This document shows, piece by piece, positions 1 to 11,268 of a DNA stretch of 64,000 nucleotides. The notes below the pieces were generated by a model. The model was not told the DNA's origin. It searched no databases and saw only the letters and a program-made list of their open reading frames with translations. Each line of letters begins with the position of its first letter. The stretch's first letter is position 1. The translations under genes were made by a program, and so were the position numbers. Source of the stretch: Celoporthe dispersa (Eukaryota; Ascomycota; Sordariomycetes; Diaporthales; Cryphonectriaceae). The DNA is taken from NCBI GenBank assembly GCA_016584495.1, contig WAID01000001.1, positions 1,984,001 through 2,048,000 of the forward strand, given 5' to 3'.

Positions 1-693
1 ACCCGTGGTAACCTGGCCCGGGGCTGCCTCCCGCGCCACGGTGCCGCTCTTGTCGGTACTCCTCGCCCCTCTCTCCTGCTGCTTCTTCTTCAGGATCGCC
101 AGTCTTTCCTGGGCTTCTTGGAGAATCGCCTTCTCCATGTCGGGGAACCTGGGGAGCTCCACGTTGAGGTCCTCCTTCTTCAGGACCACCAACAAGCACT
201 TGGTTCGCGCGACGATAGTGGCCGTGCGGGGCATCTTCATGAGCACGCCTATCTCGCCGAAGAACGCCCCGGGCTTCAGCTCTGCGTATACCGCCTCGCC
301 GTCCCGGGAGGTGACGGCCACAACGCCTCGCACCAGCCAGTACATCGCCAGGGCATTGTCTCCTTCTGTCAGGATCACGTCGTGCGCGGCATGAACCTGC
401 GGCCTTAGGTGTCTGCCGACAGCAGCAAGAAACTCGTCCGGGGCGGACATGAACAATGGAAAGGATCGTATCCGATCGACGAGGTCCAGTGGCATGTCAG
501 GTATTGTGCTCGCCGCAAGGGGCGAAGGCCGTATCGGCCGGGCGGGGTTGGTCTCGACATTGAAAGACCGAATCAACGAGGACACGGATTCCGGTAGAGG
601 CTGGCCATTTGACTGGTAATGTGCATGATGATGTGCCAACGCCCGGTAGGGCGACGGCGGAGGGGTCGGGACTCGACCCCGCCTCATAGCCAT
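1..693 (-). CDS. Cyclic-nucleotide-binding domain protein, N-terminal part (runs off the left edge)
   Basis: An open minus-strand frame runs from an ATG at 693 through the window edge. An in-frame stop lies just upstream (724-726). After a proline/histidine-rich leader, residues from about 70 form a cyclic nucleotide-binding domain: FPLFMSAPDEFLAAV helix, TEGD strand, then the phosphate-binding cassette GAFFGEIGVLMKMPRTATIVA at about 141-161, with the Gly-Glu and Arg residues expected of a cNMP pocket. A Lys/Glu/Gln-rich helix follows (QEAQERLAILKKKQQE). No kinase or inhibitor sequence of a PKA regulatory subunit is seen in this portion; fungal proteins of this kind often carry F-box/LRR segments downstream, but that part is outside the window. 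Probably a cAMP/cGMP-responsive regulatory protein; ligand unknown. Confidence 0.8.
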   Translation of the reverse strand, partial: MAMRRGRVPTPPPSPYRALAHHHAHYQSNGQPLPESVSSLIRSFNVETNPARPIRPSPLAASTIPDMPLDLVDRIRSFPLFMSAPDEFLAAVGRHLRPQVHAAHDVILTEGDNALAMYWLVRGVVAVTSRDGEAVYAELKPGAFFGEIGVLMKMPRTATIVARTKCLLVVLKKEDLNVELPRFPDMEKAILQEAQERLAILKKKQQERGARSTDKSGTVAREAAPGQVTTG

Positions 694-2340
694 GGATGCG
701 GCGGCCCTTCTCCTTCTCGGTGCTCACACTAGGATGCGGCAGATGTGATACTGGCTTTCGCCGCTCTCGACAATGTGTTGGTTGAATCGCACTCCCATGC
801 GGCAGCTGCTCTCAGGTAAACGGTCCACCCTTGCTTCTCGAAGAATCCAACGTCCTTCCTCAGTTCTGATCTGCGTCGACTTGTTTTCCTTCTGAATCAA
901 ATCGCCATTCGTGTACACACTGATCATGCCTTGTCAGGTATTGTTCAAGATGGTCATGAGCGATATGGCCAGCAAGCTTGGCACGGCGGACGTGGGTTCC
1001 AATGGATGATCCGACGAGCGAGGGATGTTCAGAGCTCGGCGGCCTTGAAAGGGTCCTGCGAGACCACGTGCCCAACAGTCTTGGGCGGGCAGGCTCCCAG
1101 CTGTACAGCTTCGGCCGTAGGTGGATTCGAAGCACTCAGCCTGCGCTGTGAAGCGTCTGCAGGGCGTCGTCGAAGAGGAGTTCGAAGACGAATTCGCCGG
1201 CGGCCTCTGGTAGCCTTGAAGGTGGTGGGGGGGGGGGGAGGGGGAGGTCTGAGGGCGAGCACCCTGCGAGAGACTTCCGATTGCGAGAGATCGAGGTAAG
1301 CCTACGGCCAGGACGTGGTCAGGTCAGCCTTCAATGCTTCGCGCGGTGTTTCCCAGCTCGAGAGCCGGTAAGGGCCAACTGTACCTGGGTAGGTTTGAAC
1401 GTACAAAGAAGTGCCGGTTCGAGACGATCGGAGCTCCAGGCCAGGGCTATCTGCTGCTTCTGGCCTACAGAAGCTAGCTAGCTAGGTAGGCGGTCGCTCT
1501 CAGGACAGCAGGGCGTGGTCTTTGCGGGCAATTTGGGCCAGGGGGATACCCGGGCAGGCAAACTGCAGGATAGGGTAGACAGGGCGTCTGAGAGACGTTG
1601 TGGTGCGCGCGTATAGGGAGCAGAGCGTATGGTCCCGAACTGCTGTTTTGTCAATGAGGAGGGGTTTGGTCGCGCGGTTGTCGGAGGGTTGGGATGGAGA
1701 GTAACAAAGGTGGGCGGCTGCTGCTGGTAGGTACTTAGGTTGGTAAGGTTGGTAGAGCGATACGCTATGACGAGGTCGGGCTGCCCCAGAGATGAAACAC
1801 AAAAGGGCCCGCCTGTAGCTGGATGATAGGTCCCGCCTGGTAGCTGAGAACTCGGGCTCTCTTAGTGCTATGAAGAGCTTGACTGAATGTCTCTCCTGGA
1901 GGGTCGAGGATGGGAAAGTTGATGCCTATCGCTTTGTCGGTTCTGAGGCGCGTGGGGCTCGGACTCAACCTAGACTGGGGTCGGCTGCCCTCCCCGGACG
2001 ATCTAGCAACTGATACCAGTAGGAAGATGATTTTTTTTTGGAGAGAAAAAAAAAACACCCCCCAAAAACACAAGAGGTCGCTGCTAGAAGGTCTGGTGGC
2101 GTCAGTGCTGTTACCCGATGGCTGAGCAATCGGGTTCTCCCTTGTCTGGCTGTCTCGAAGGCTGAACAGGCAGGAGAGACAAAAGAAGATGCTGGCTGCA
2201 TGAAACGACCAAAGCCGTATGCAGCTCTGTGATGATCCTTGGCCCGCGGCGGCTAGAGGGTGCCCTCCAGATGCACGTTCCCGAGGCTTGCTTCTGCCGC
2301 TGGGGGCAGCCTGACAAGATGCGATCAGGCCCTCCGTAAG

Positions 2341-2410
2341 CTGTGTGTGTGCGCGCGTGTGTGTGTATGTATGTGCGTGCGTGTGTGTGTGGGTGTGCGC
2401 GCGTGTCGTG
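2341..2410. repeat. Imperfect GT microsatellite
   Basis: Alternating GT/GC dinucleotides interrupted by a few substitutions. A shorter copy lies at about 2476-2500. The apparent Thr-His or Val-Cys rich frames over it are artefacts of the repeat. Confidence 0.8.
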
Positions 2411-2528
2411 TGTAGCACGGTGGCCGTCCTCGGAAGGTATTGATGAAACGTCGGATCAGTATCACCAAGTTGTATGTCTGTGTGTGCGTGTGTGTATGTG
2501 CTCTGGTTATTTTTTTTTCTGGTTTGTG

Positions 2529-2531
<3 letters not shown>

Positions 2532-2560
<29 letters not shown>
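2532..2560. repeat. CT dinucleotide microsatellite
   Basis: About 14 consecutive CT units, preceded by a run of T at about 2511-2518. Length is likely to vary between strains. Confidence 0.9.
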
Positions 2561-2563
<3 letters not shown>

Positions 2564-4633
2564 AAATGCAAGAGCCCAGAGGGATGCACCGACCAGATGG
2601 TCCTCGCGGGGCCAAAAGAGGGCGGTTCCCGGCAACTGATGGAGATCTAATGCGCGAGTGGCGTCGTGTCTCAGAAGCGGTCAGGGAATGGATCCGGGAC
2701 CGTGGGATCGGAACCTGTCCAAGGCTGAGAAAAGCAACAGCGCCAGCCCAGTGGTTAGGGTGTACAACGACGAGAAGGGGGAGCAGAGGCGTGCTTAGTT
2801 TTTGCCGCTCGTGCGAGGGGCGAGATCTGGAGGACGCTCGAGGACGTGACGCGGGTAGCACATGCGCGGAGGAAAGAGAGGAGAGGAAGACGGAACCAGC
2901 TTTGCAAGTCGCGCAAGGACAAGGGCGGGAGAGAGAGGACGTCGAAGCTAGATCACATTTGTAAACGTGATTTGGTGTGTGATGTGCGGTGTCTGGGTAT
3001 TCTGCCTGCCTGACCTCTGATGCGCTGGAGACAAAATGTGGGCGCCCTGACCTTCGCTGGCGTCTGGTCGGTGGCACACTGTGGTGTGGCCCTCGGCTTT
3101 TGGGGGGGAGGGGGGGGCGCGTCTCTTTTCCTGTCAAGCTTGTCCAGACATACATAGCTGCATGCAACATACGCTCTCCTACCCTACCGTACCATGCCAT
3201 GCCCATGTCCCACATCCCACGTCCTCGCTGGGAGGTAGCTGGCTCGTCGTTGGGCGGAATGAGCTGCAGAGGGGTCAAGGGCCAGCCCCAAGGAGCTCGG
3301 CGCGCGCGCTGGCCTGGCCACATGCAGGGACCCATGGGGGGAGGGGGGAGACGGCAGCAGGTGGCTCAACCTTGATCAAGCTTCTTGGGCTTCTAAATCT
3401 TCCAGAGCTTCTAGAAGGGCTGGAAAGTCGTGGGAACCCGGGGCGGCTGGGCTCTAAGTGCCGCCAGCTAAGCCCTCTAGGGCAGGTTGAAGGTTCTCTC
3501 ATAAGCTGACGTGCATCATCGATGTAACGGGCACACTCGGGGCATTTCGTCACCAGAGAGCAGGCAGTTCAGAAGGGTGTGTCACTGGTCCGCCGTGGCC
3601 ATCGTCGACCTGCTGCTAGCCAGACCCTACACGCCGGGCACCTCGTCTCGTGTGGACCACCCGTGCAGACGGGGTCGAGCAGAGAGACGGGTTCTGAGCT
3701 GAGCGATCTCGGCTGGAGTACTCCAGAGCCCAGACTGACCTGAGTGGGCAGATCAGTTCTCCAAATGTCGGTGTGGGCGTTGGTCCCTAGCTCTCTGCCC
3801 TGGCTGGCCTTGATCGGTGTGGGTTCACAATCGAGCTCCTGGCAGGGCCTCCAAAGGCAGAAGATCTCTGATGGCGGGGCCATGTTTCGGGTCGGCGGAG
3901 GGGCGACTCCAAGCTGTCTTTCCCCGGGGCGCTTAGAACTAGCAATACTCAGGTCATGAGTGCGATCTAGAGCGTCTGTCTGTCTGTCGTACGAAAGAAT
4001 GCCTCTTGGTTCTTGTGGTCGCGTGCTGGCCAGGCTAGAGGTGGAGAGAGCAGGTCTGTGTCGGGCCAGAGAAAATTGGCGGGTGGTTGTCTATCTGCGG
4101 AGACCCCCCCCTTCGTTCCTTCCCTCACCTTCTTTTCCCCCTTCCCCCTTCCCCCTCTGCCCCCCCAAAACCCCACCAGCCCACCTGGCTGGCAACGTTA
4201 GTAGGATCATGATGGCGGGCCTGCCCGGGACTAGACGCTAGTGTTGTCCCCAGTCGATCCACCAGTTCGCCATTTTTTTTTCCTTCTTCTTTTTCCCTTC
4301 TCTTTCTCCCTTGTGCATTTCAGCTTGTGCGTTTCTACATACATGATGTCTCGCGCATGATGATGGCGAGATGTGACAGCTGCAAGTACTCCTGGATACA
4401 GGCGGCCCAGCCACTCAGCTCTGCAGGATGTGGATTCTCATGTCGAGGAAGGACCGCTGGCATCTCAGATCTCGTCTCCATCTCAGGGTCTCGCGGGGGT
4501 CGAGCAGCTGGCGGTCCCTGCGTAGAAGCTGCCTTCTACTGGGCGTGGAAGCCTTTCTAGCGCTTGGCCTGTGTGCCTTCAGGCGCTGGACACCACTAGC
4601 CTACACCCCTCCCCACTCTTCTCTCATCACAGA

Positions 4634-4675
4634 CCACACACACACACACACACTCTCTCTCTCTCTCTCTCTCTC
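4634..4675. repeat. Compound CA/CT microsatellite
   Basis: About nine CA units pass directly into about twelve CT units. The run lies about 100 bp upstream of an ATG in good context at 4772, but the frame that follows has no supportable homology. Confidence 0.9.
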
Positions 4676-6294
4676 AAACCCAAGATCAGTCCTCCAAGGA
4701 CGTCGTAAACATCAGGGCAGTAGAAGAAAAAGAAAACGTCCACACACATCCGTCCAGGCTGCCCAATCAACATGAAGTTCGGCTGCTGCATACCCCACGA
4801 AACATCGGTCATACCGAAAGTGTTGCGGCGAGGCGGCTTACAGCGTCAGTCAGGTCACACTTTCTGTGCCAGACAACCACCACGCAGGTACTATGGCTGC
4901 AGCCTTACCTGCCCTTGCAGACGACAAGAGCGCGTGCATACCACGGTAGATCTCCCCCCTGGCGTCGTGCAGTCTGCCACGGACGTACACCCACGCGCCA
5001 TCGGTGACGCTTCCTGCCCGCAAGCCCGATCGTCACCAGACAGGAAGGTCGCATCGCATCGCAGTTCCGGTCGGACGCGGGCGACCCAGTGCCACGCTGC
5101 CATAGTACCGCAGCACGACAGCTCTGCATCTTGGCGTCCACAGATCGATCTGATCGGTCGCACACCGAATCTGGGGCTGTCTTCTGAGCCCGTCTGTTCC
5201 TGGGCCAGAGCGATCAAAGGATGCATCATGCATGCAGCCGTTCACCCTAACGTCTTTGATGACGGCAGATGACGGGCCCGAAATGTGATTGCGAGGGAGA
5301 CCTATCGTCCTGACCTTGCACCATTAATTACTATTAGATGTTATGCATCTGCGTGAGCTACGGAGCTGCAGTCTTGCGTGGCCTGGCCCTCCCCATCTTC
5401 CTCTTTACATGGCCGTTCAGTGGTTCTCGATAATCCCCGTCCTATCCGATTTGATCTGCACGAGGGCAGAGTGATCCCAAAGCCCGGACTTGGTGATGTC
5501 TAAGCAGCCACCCGTGACATCCACCTAGCGTTCAAAAGGGCCCAAGCCCGCTCGGTGAATTTGAACTCCTTCAGGCCCGGCTGCATTGAGCAGTCCAAAC
5601 TCACGACCAGGCGTTCCCGTCACCGTCAACTTTGGTCGCGACCCGACTTGGCACCCGAGGCAACATGCACCAGTCATGGCGAGAGTCCGTGCCGCGGAGG
5701 CGTGCTCGACATGAGAGGAGGTGCATGCTGACTGCGCCGGGCAGAGGCCATCTCTGGTCGTGCCCCTCTGTGTCCCTGAACCACTTGGGTTGACGCCTTG
5801 GGCACGCAGCCGACGATCTCTTCTCTCACGGTTTCTTCCTCGTCCCATGTGGCCGAAGAGCACTTATCCATTGCCGTTCACGGGGCCGTCGTGTGGACCA
5901 CCGAGGTCGTGCAGCTTGTTCCCTAGCCTCAGACCCATCGAACGTCTCACCGCCAGTACGTGCACGTCTAAACGGCAGAGACGATGTAGCTGTCGCCATA
6001 CCGACACATGACGCTCCAGCCCACTCTCCACAAGTTTCGCCAGCTCCGAAATTTGTCTCCTTTCTCAAGGTGATTCCTGGTGTGGCCTGGACGGTGCCAT
6101 CGCCTTTGAGGGAGACATACACTCGGTGTCTCGCCTGTTCATGCTGCTCCCCTACTCTCTCTTGCTTGCTGGCTTTCTTCCTTTCGCTTGTTCGTTCCGT
6201 ATTCCCTCGAGCGGAGTTCGATGGCTGGTGGGTGGTAGGATCTCCACATCGCGTCCGCAGGCAGACAGTTCCCAGCTGCTCGGGAACGTGAGGC

Positions 6295-6582
6295 TCAGAT
6301 GCCGCACGTCCCAAACCCACAGTCCGTCTTGCCCCCCGTGAGGTTGCAGCAGATCGATCCACCAGCACAAAAGCATGATTCCACTATGGGCTCGACGTCC
6401 TGCTGGCTGCTCCCATGAAAGTCATCCACCACGACTTCTGTCTCAGCCGTCTCCTGCGCAGACGGCTCGGTGATCGCCGCGTCGTTGTCCTGGACAAGCG
6501 GGCTCTGGCCGGGTGGTGGGATTACGAGGGCCGTTGTCGTCGCTGCCGCGATATAGAGGAGGGCGAGAAGGGTGATCTTCAT
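6295..6582 (-). CDS. Small secreted cysteine-rich protein (95 aa), effector-like
   Basis: Single exon. Residues 1-19 are a classic secretion signal (MKITLLALLYIAAATTTAL). An acidic Pro/Glu/Asp-rich middle follows, and the last 26 residues are dense in cysteine (CFCAGGSICCNLTGG..., then DCGFGTCGI), six cysteines including a CC pair. This layout (signal peptide, disordered linker, compact disulfide knot) is common in fungal apoplastic effectors and small antimicrobial-like proteins, but I recognise no named family. It stands alone, with kilobases of non-coding DNA on both sides. Confidence 0.65.
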   Translation of the reverse strand: MKITLLALLYIAAATTTALVIPPPGQSPLVQDNDAAITEPSAQETAETEVVVDDFHGSSQQDVEPIVESCFCAGGSICCNLTGGKTDCGFGTCGI

Positions 6583-9044
6583 CTTGTCGGCTGTAGATTT
6601 AATGTTGGTCAGGTCGATGTTGAAGGGGCGTATGTGCTGTCTGCGGATTTTGCAAATGAGGGCTAATGAGCGACTGTAGAAAATGAGGAGAGGTGCAGAA
6701 CGGAGCCCTATGGTGCAGCTCTAGGTAATAATACATAAAGAAACGTGAGAACGGACGCTCATGGTGGTACGTACTACTACTACGCGCCCATGGCGTGAGC
6801 ACGCGACCGGACCTTGCATATATATCCTTTCCAAAGTGCATAGTATTATCCCATGGTAGCAATCGAGACCACTAGCCTGCCCGAGATGCATTGAGAACCA
6901 ATAAATCCTTCCCAAGGCAATCTCTCGAAATCAACCCCGCTGCAACGAAAGTCCTCTGGTAATCTGGCAAAGACCTCCCCCAAATTATCCACCCGTCGTA
7001 CCAGAATAGAAAGTCTTAGGGCTTGGCGGACTGGGGGCCGGATAACAAACAGGGGCCTTCTTTACACAGAACCACAGAAGGTCAGCAAATTTACAGGGCC
7101 CTTTAGATCCGAGGTCATAGCACACAAGGGAAGAGGAGGGGGGGAGAAAACGCAGAAAGGAAGGGATGGTGAGATGTTGGTCAGCAGCCACACATCTTTT
7201 CGTCGGCATTTCCCAAGGAAGAAAACGCTCCCCCTCCTGATCTAGGTTCTCCCCCCGTCGTTCCGCTCAGGCCCCAGAGCCTCAACCTCCCGAGATCAAT
7301 ATCGAGCTTCCCAGAATGGATCTCCCCTGAACTTTGGAGACAGCCACGGCTTCCCCCAAGAGGGGGTGACCCTGGTCCGTCCAATCCCTCCAATAGTCCC
7401 ACCACGGCCTCGGCGCCCAAATGGGAGGAGGAAAAAGGGCCCCGGGGCCTTTCCTGTCGGGCGGGTCCAGACCCTTTGGAGGCTCTGCCTCCGCGAGGCC
7501 GCTTCTGGTCGACCCTCTGGCTCTGCATTCCTCACCTTCTTGGGAGTGCCTTGTTGTTCTATTACTATTACTATAGCAGGTCATTATGTTTCCGGCAGGT
7601 GTCATCATGTCGGGTTCAGCTGCACTGCACGTGCGATCAGGGACTCAGGGCCGAGGATGGCTGGCGTTCTTGAAGTCTGGCCTGGCAGCGGACTGGTGCT
7701 TCCTGGAAGTGCAAGCAAGGAAAGTAAGCACCTTGCATCCTGGTCTGATACCTTCACCGGGGTGAAGATATTCAGCCCTGCATATAAATATGAATCATGA
7801 CTGACCCCCAGCTTCTCTATCGACAAGCGGGCTCCGTAGCCTCGCTTCGCAGGCCAAGCTCACGCGCTCTTGGCCCTCCCTCCCTCCCCACGAGAAGCCA
7901 AGTCTCTCAGTCTCAGAGAGATTCCGCGCCCGCTACTATCCGCGAATTCACCATCGTCGTTAGTATCCTCTTAATTTAGACTACCGGTCGACCGTCTATC
8001 TAGCTTCTTTGTGATGCCTGCGGATCACGTTGTCTATCCTCTCCTTGCGTATGGCTGGACGAAATACGTCGACGAGGAGAATAATTGATTCCAGTCAGAC
8101 TTCATGCGCTGTCAGACATTTTCAAGAGGAGGACCAATAGAACTAACGTGGTAGCCTGCAAGCACGAGTGGCGCTCTATGATGATGATGACGAGACGTAA
8201 AGGCTAGGAACAGGCCGGGTGGGCTAGACCTGTGTCCATGGCTTTGTAGCTCTTGTCCATTCGCAAGAATGCCATCCTATGGGTCACTTAACACAACATG
8301 AACGGTATTTTGTACTTGGAAATGATTTGTATATAGCAGGAAGGTGGCTCTTGCTTGTACTTCAATTCCACAGTATCCCAACATCGATTTCAGAAGACAT
8401 TTAGCGGCAAAATCAAGGTCACCTAGAGTAGTACCTAGCTTCCAATGATTAAGCCAGTCCTACCATACTGTATAATTTCTGTTTCACGGCCAAGTTGCAT
8501 TATAGAAGTACCCACGGTTGACCTACAAAGCAGCTATGCCTAGATGTATAGCGACAGCCCGTCTCAGAGTGTCTACTTGGACGTCATCATATTATTGTGT
8601 GGAACAGGCACCGATTATGATAAGAAATGAAAGAAAGGGGCCGGTGGTTGGTCTTCTAAACGTAGTCAGAGGATAGTTTCATCCACAGGACAACGTGGAG
8701 AATTCCTCCAGCTGTGACGAGGCAAATCGATCATTCCTGCCTTTTTCCAGGAGCGAGGTTGGAAACATTGTCAGGGTTAGGGCTCACCCCTCGCACTTGC
8801 TGACATATACCGTCGGTCATTCGTCCGGAATTAGCGCCTGGCTGGCCCGAGAGCTCGAAGCTTCCAGGTCGTCGCATGGCAAACGTCATTTTTGGCCCTG
8901 ACAAACTTCGATTTCCATCAGCTCCGATTTCAACTCCATCACCCTTCGTTTCCTCTTCAGGTCCCCGCTCCCTCGCTCGCTCTCCTCCTTCGAATTCTGC
9001 ATCAACCACCTTCTTGTTGGCAACTGATCAACATCTCAACACAG
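6583..9044. other. Intergenic, no gene supported
   Basis: Several open frames of 60-144 codons occur between 7180 and 7980, but they overlap one another on both strands, start in poor context and show no domain or signal peptide. From about 8000 the DNA is AT-richer and lacks open frames. The 3' part is the promoter and leader of the GHITM-like gene. Confidence 0.5.
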
Positions 9045-10191
9045 ATGTCCTTCACAATCACCCTGCGCCAGGGCCCCGCCCGCCTGGCCACCCGCCTACC
9101 AGAAATCGTCGCCCGACCAGTGACGAAGACTACTCTCTCCTCCTCCATCGCCGCGCGCGCCTTCCACCAATCCGCGCGCCGATCAAATGCCTTCTTCACA
9201 TCCAAGACCACTCTCGCCCTCGCGCGCTCCACGCCGAGCAGATCGACGTCCGTCGTGAACCGCCTTGTCGCCGGCGGTAGCAAGCGCGGGTACCAGTCAC
9301 AAGCGGGGGCAGCGGCCGATAACACCTCGGTGCTGCGCAAGCTCGCGGTCGGCGGAGCTATCTTTGGCGGCACGCTGGTGGCTGTCAATGCTGTCTTCAA
9401 CCGCGAGACCCGCGAGGATGGCGGCATGCCGCTGTTCGAGCGGAGCTACCTCAACCAGACGTTCCTGCACACCGGTCTGGGCATCGGCATCATCGGTGTT
9501 ACGGCCAGGCAGATGGTGCAGAGCGGATTCGTGTACCGGCTGATGGTCACAAACCCCTGGGTGGTCATGATCGGTGGTCTGGCCATGAGCTTTGGCACGA
9601 TGATCGGCACGAGGATGGTGGATCCCGACAAGTAAGTCTGCCCCCCCCCCCCCCGAGAACTCTGGCGATGCGCCGGGAGCGATGCTGACGGGACACAAAC
9701 ACAGCTACGTTCCCAAGTACGCCCTCTGGACCGCCTTCAATGCCACCCAGGCCGCCCTGATCGCACCCCTCGTCGCCTTCGTCCCCGGCGCCCTGCTCGC
9801 CCGCGCCGGTCTCTACACTGTGGCTATGATGGGCTCGATTTCCTTCGTCGGCGCGACCGCCAAGCAGGAGAAGTACCTCTACATCGGCGGACCTCTCCTG
9901 GCTGGTGCCGGTCTTGTCATGGCTTCCGGGTTCGCGCCGCTCATCCTTCCTGCGACCGCGGTCCGAACGCTCGCGTTTACCGAGAACATCTGGCTGTGGG
10001 GTGGACTGGCACTGTTCGGTGGCTTCACGCTGTACGACGTGCAGAAGGTGTTGTACCATGCCAGGTTGGCCGAGCGGGGCGTGATCAAGAAGGACCCCGT
10101 CAACGAGAGCATTGCGCTCGAGCTGGACTTCCTGAACATCTTCATCCGGATGGTGCAGATTCTGATGATGCAGCAGAACAGGCGGAAGTAA
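9045..10191 (+). CDS. Mitochondrial GHITM/TMBIM5-like (Bax inhibitor-1 family) membrane protein
   Basis: Join 9045-9631, 9705-10191; 357 aa. The intron has a GTAAGT donor and a CACAG acceptor. An upstream in-frame ATG exists at 8892, but the ATG at 9045 starts an Arg/Ser/Thr-rich, acid-poor presequence (residues 1-80) typical of mitochondrial import, so it is preferred. About seven hydrophobic segments follow, ending in the family signature region (LFGGFTLYDVQKVLYHA) and a C-terminal VNESIALELDFLNIFIRMVQIL helix, as in growth-hormone-inducible transmembrane proteins. Family knowledge: inner-membrane protein affecting cristae structure and calcium or proton exchange. Transcribed towards the minus-strand MsrA gene. 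Confidence 0.93.
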
Positions 10192-10557
10192 TAGGTCTGG
10201 GATGGCAGAGACTGGGAAGCTGGGGTGTGGGTCTGCGGTGCGGTGAAGGTGCTGCTGCTGGCAGCGGAGTTAGGAGTTGATTGACTGGACATTCTCCTCT
10301 CACATTAATGGGTTCATGGTAACAGTGGTGGTCTGCAAAGGCTAGGTCAATCAGTCTGGCGTTCTCGCGCACAACTCTCAAATCAAATTAAAAAAGAAAA
10401 CAAAGAGGGACGTTCAATCGTCCACGCTTCCTCATATCTCCACAACTCTTTATATACATGACATTATCATACGGTTTGCGCCCTACACCGTGATTTTTTT
10501 TTTTTTTCCTTTTTCTTTCCCCACGCCTACGGCCCCTTGCGTCTTCTGCTCCCGCGT

Positions 10558-11268
10558 CTACTTCAGAGATGGGAAGTCCCGAACATAGTGGCTGGCACAC
10601 TGGTAGCCCGAGGGATTCTTGTCCAGATACAGCTGGTGGTAGTCCTCGGCATCCCACCACTGCCCCGCCTCGATGACCTCGGTGGCCACCTTGCCGCTGT
10701 ACCACTGCTCGCTGACCTTGGCGGTGATCTCCTCTGCGATCCTCTTCTGCTCGGCGTCGTGGTAGAAGATGCCGGAGCGGTACTGGGTCCCGCGGTCGTT
10801 GCCCTGCCTGTCCTTGGTGGTCGGGTCGTGCATGCGGTAGAAGAACTCGAGGAGCTGGGCGTAGGTGATCTTGGTGGGGTCGTAGATCAGCTGGGTCGCC
10901 TCGGCGTCTATTATACGTATGACCAGTTAGTTCAAACCATTCCATTTCTCTTGCCAGGGAGATCCAGGTGCAAGTTGGCAACACGCACGCCCCGTCTCGC
11001 CCGTGCAGACGGCCCGGTAGCTCGGGCTCTTCGTGTCACCACCGATGTAGCCCACGCGCGCGTCATAAAGGCCCTTGTCCGCAAAGTGCTTCCGGTAGAT
11101 GTGCTCGACGCCCCAGAAGCAGCCCGCGGCGACGGTGGCCTTCTGCGCGCCCTCCGGAATGGCGGCCGGGGTGGCGCCGACGCCACTCTCTGTGGCAACT
11201 CCGAGGAAGGAGGTGCTGGTGAAGGGGCGGGTCAGGCGGGCTATGAAGCCGGGCATGGTGGAGGTCAT
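10558..11268 (-). CDS. msrA: Peptide methionine sulfoxide reductase A
   Basis: Join (complement) 10989-11268, 10558-10907; 209 aa. The intron boundary restores TGETGHAEATQLIYDP, a core MsrA sequence, which fixes the splice. The catalytic GCFWG motif sits near residue 40, followed by GYIGG and the GTQYRSGIFYH substrate-binding block. It reduces methionine-S-sulfoxide in proteins using thioredoxin. The frame is open upstream to 11562, but that sequence is low complexity; ATG 11268 gives a short Arg/Ser/Thr-rich N-terminus compatible with mitochondrial targeting, and ATG 11256 is an alternative. Confidence 0.94.

Larger units (their letters stand above)
694..6294. other. Long non-coding tract with microsatellites
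   Basis: No coding region could be supported over about 5.6 kb. Open frames here are short, have no recognisable domains and are driven by low-complexity DNA: a GT tract near 2341-2410, a CT tract at 2532-2560, a polypyrimidine stretch at about 4100-4160 and a CA/CT pair at 4634-4675. It probably includes the long upstream region of the minus-strand cyclic-nucleotide-binding gene, and may contain non-coding transcripts that cannot be seen from sequence. Confidence 0.6.

Noticed and set aside
1765..3335. Long minus-strand frames (274 and 336 codons) and the opposite plus-strand frames
   Set aside because: They are produced by GT and CT dinucleotide repeats and GC-rich DNA; they read as His-Thr and Arg-Glu runs with no domain.
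4772..5272. A 166-codon open frame starting MKFGCCIPHETS after a CA/CT microsatellite, ATG in good context
   Set aside because: The first dozen residues look plausible, but the remainder is random in composition, overlaps minus-strand frames equally well and shows no domain, signal peptide or splice that improves it.
7181..7800. Overlapping frames of about 115-144 codons on both strands
   Set aside because: Pro/Arg/Gly-rich on both strands, no family match, poor start context.
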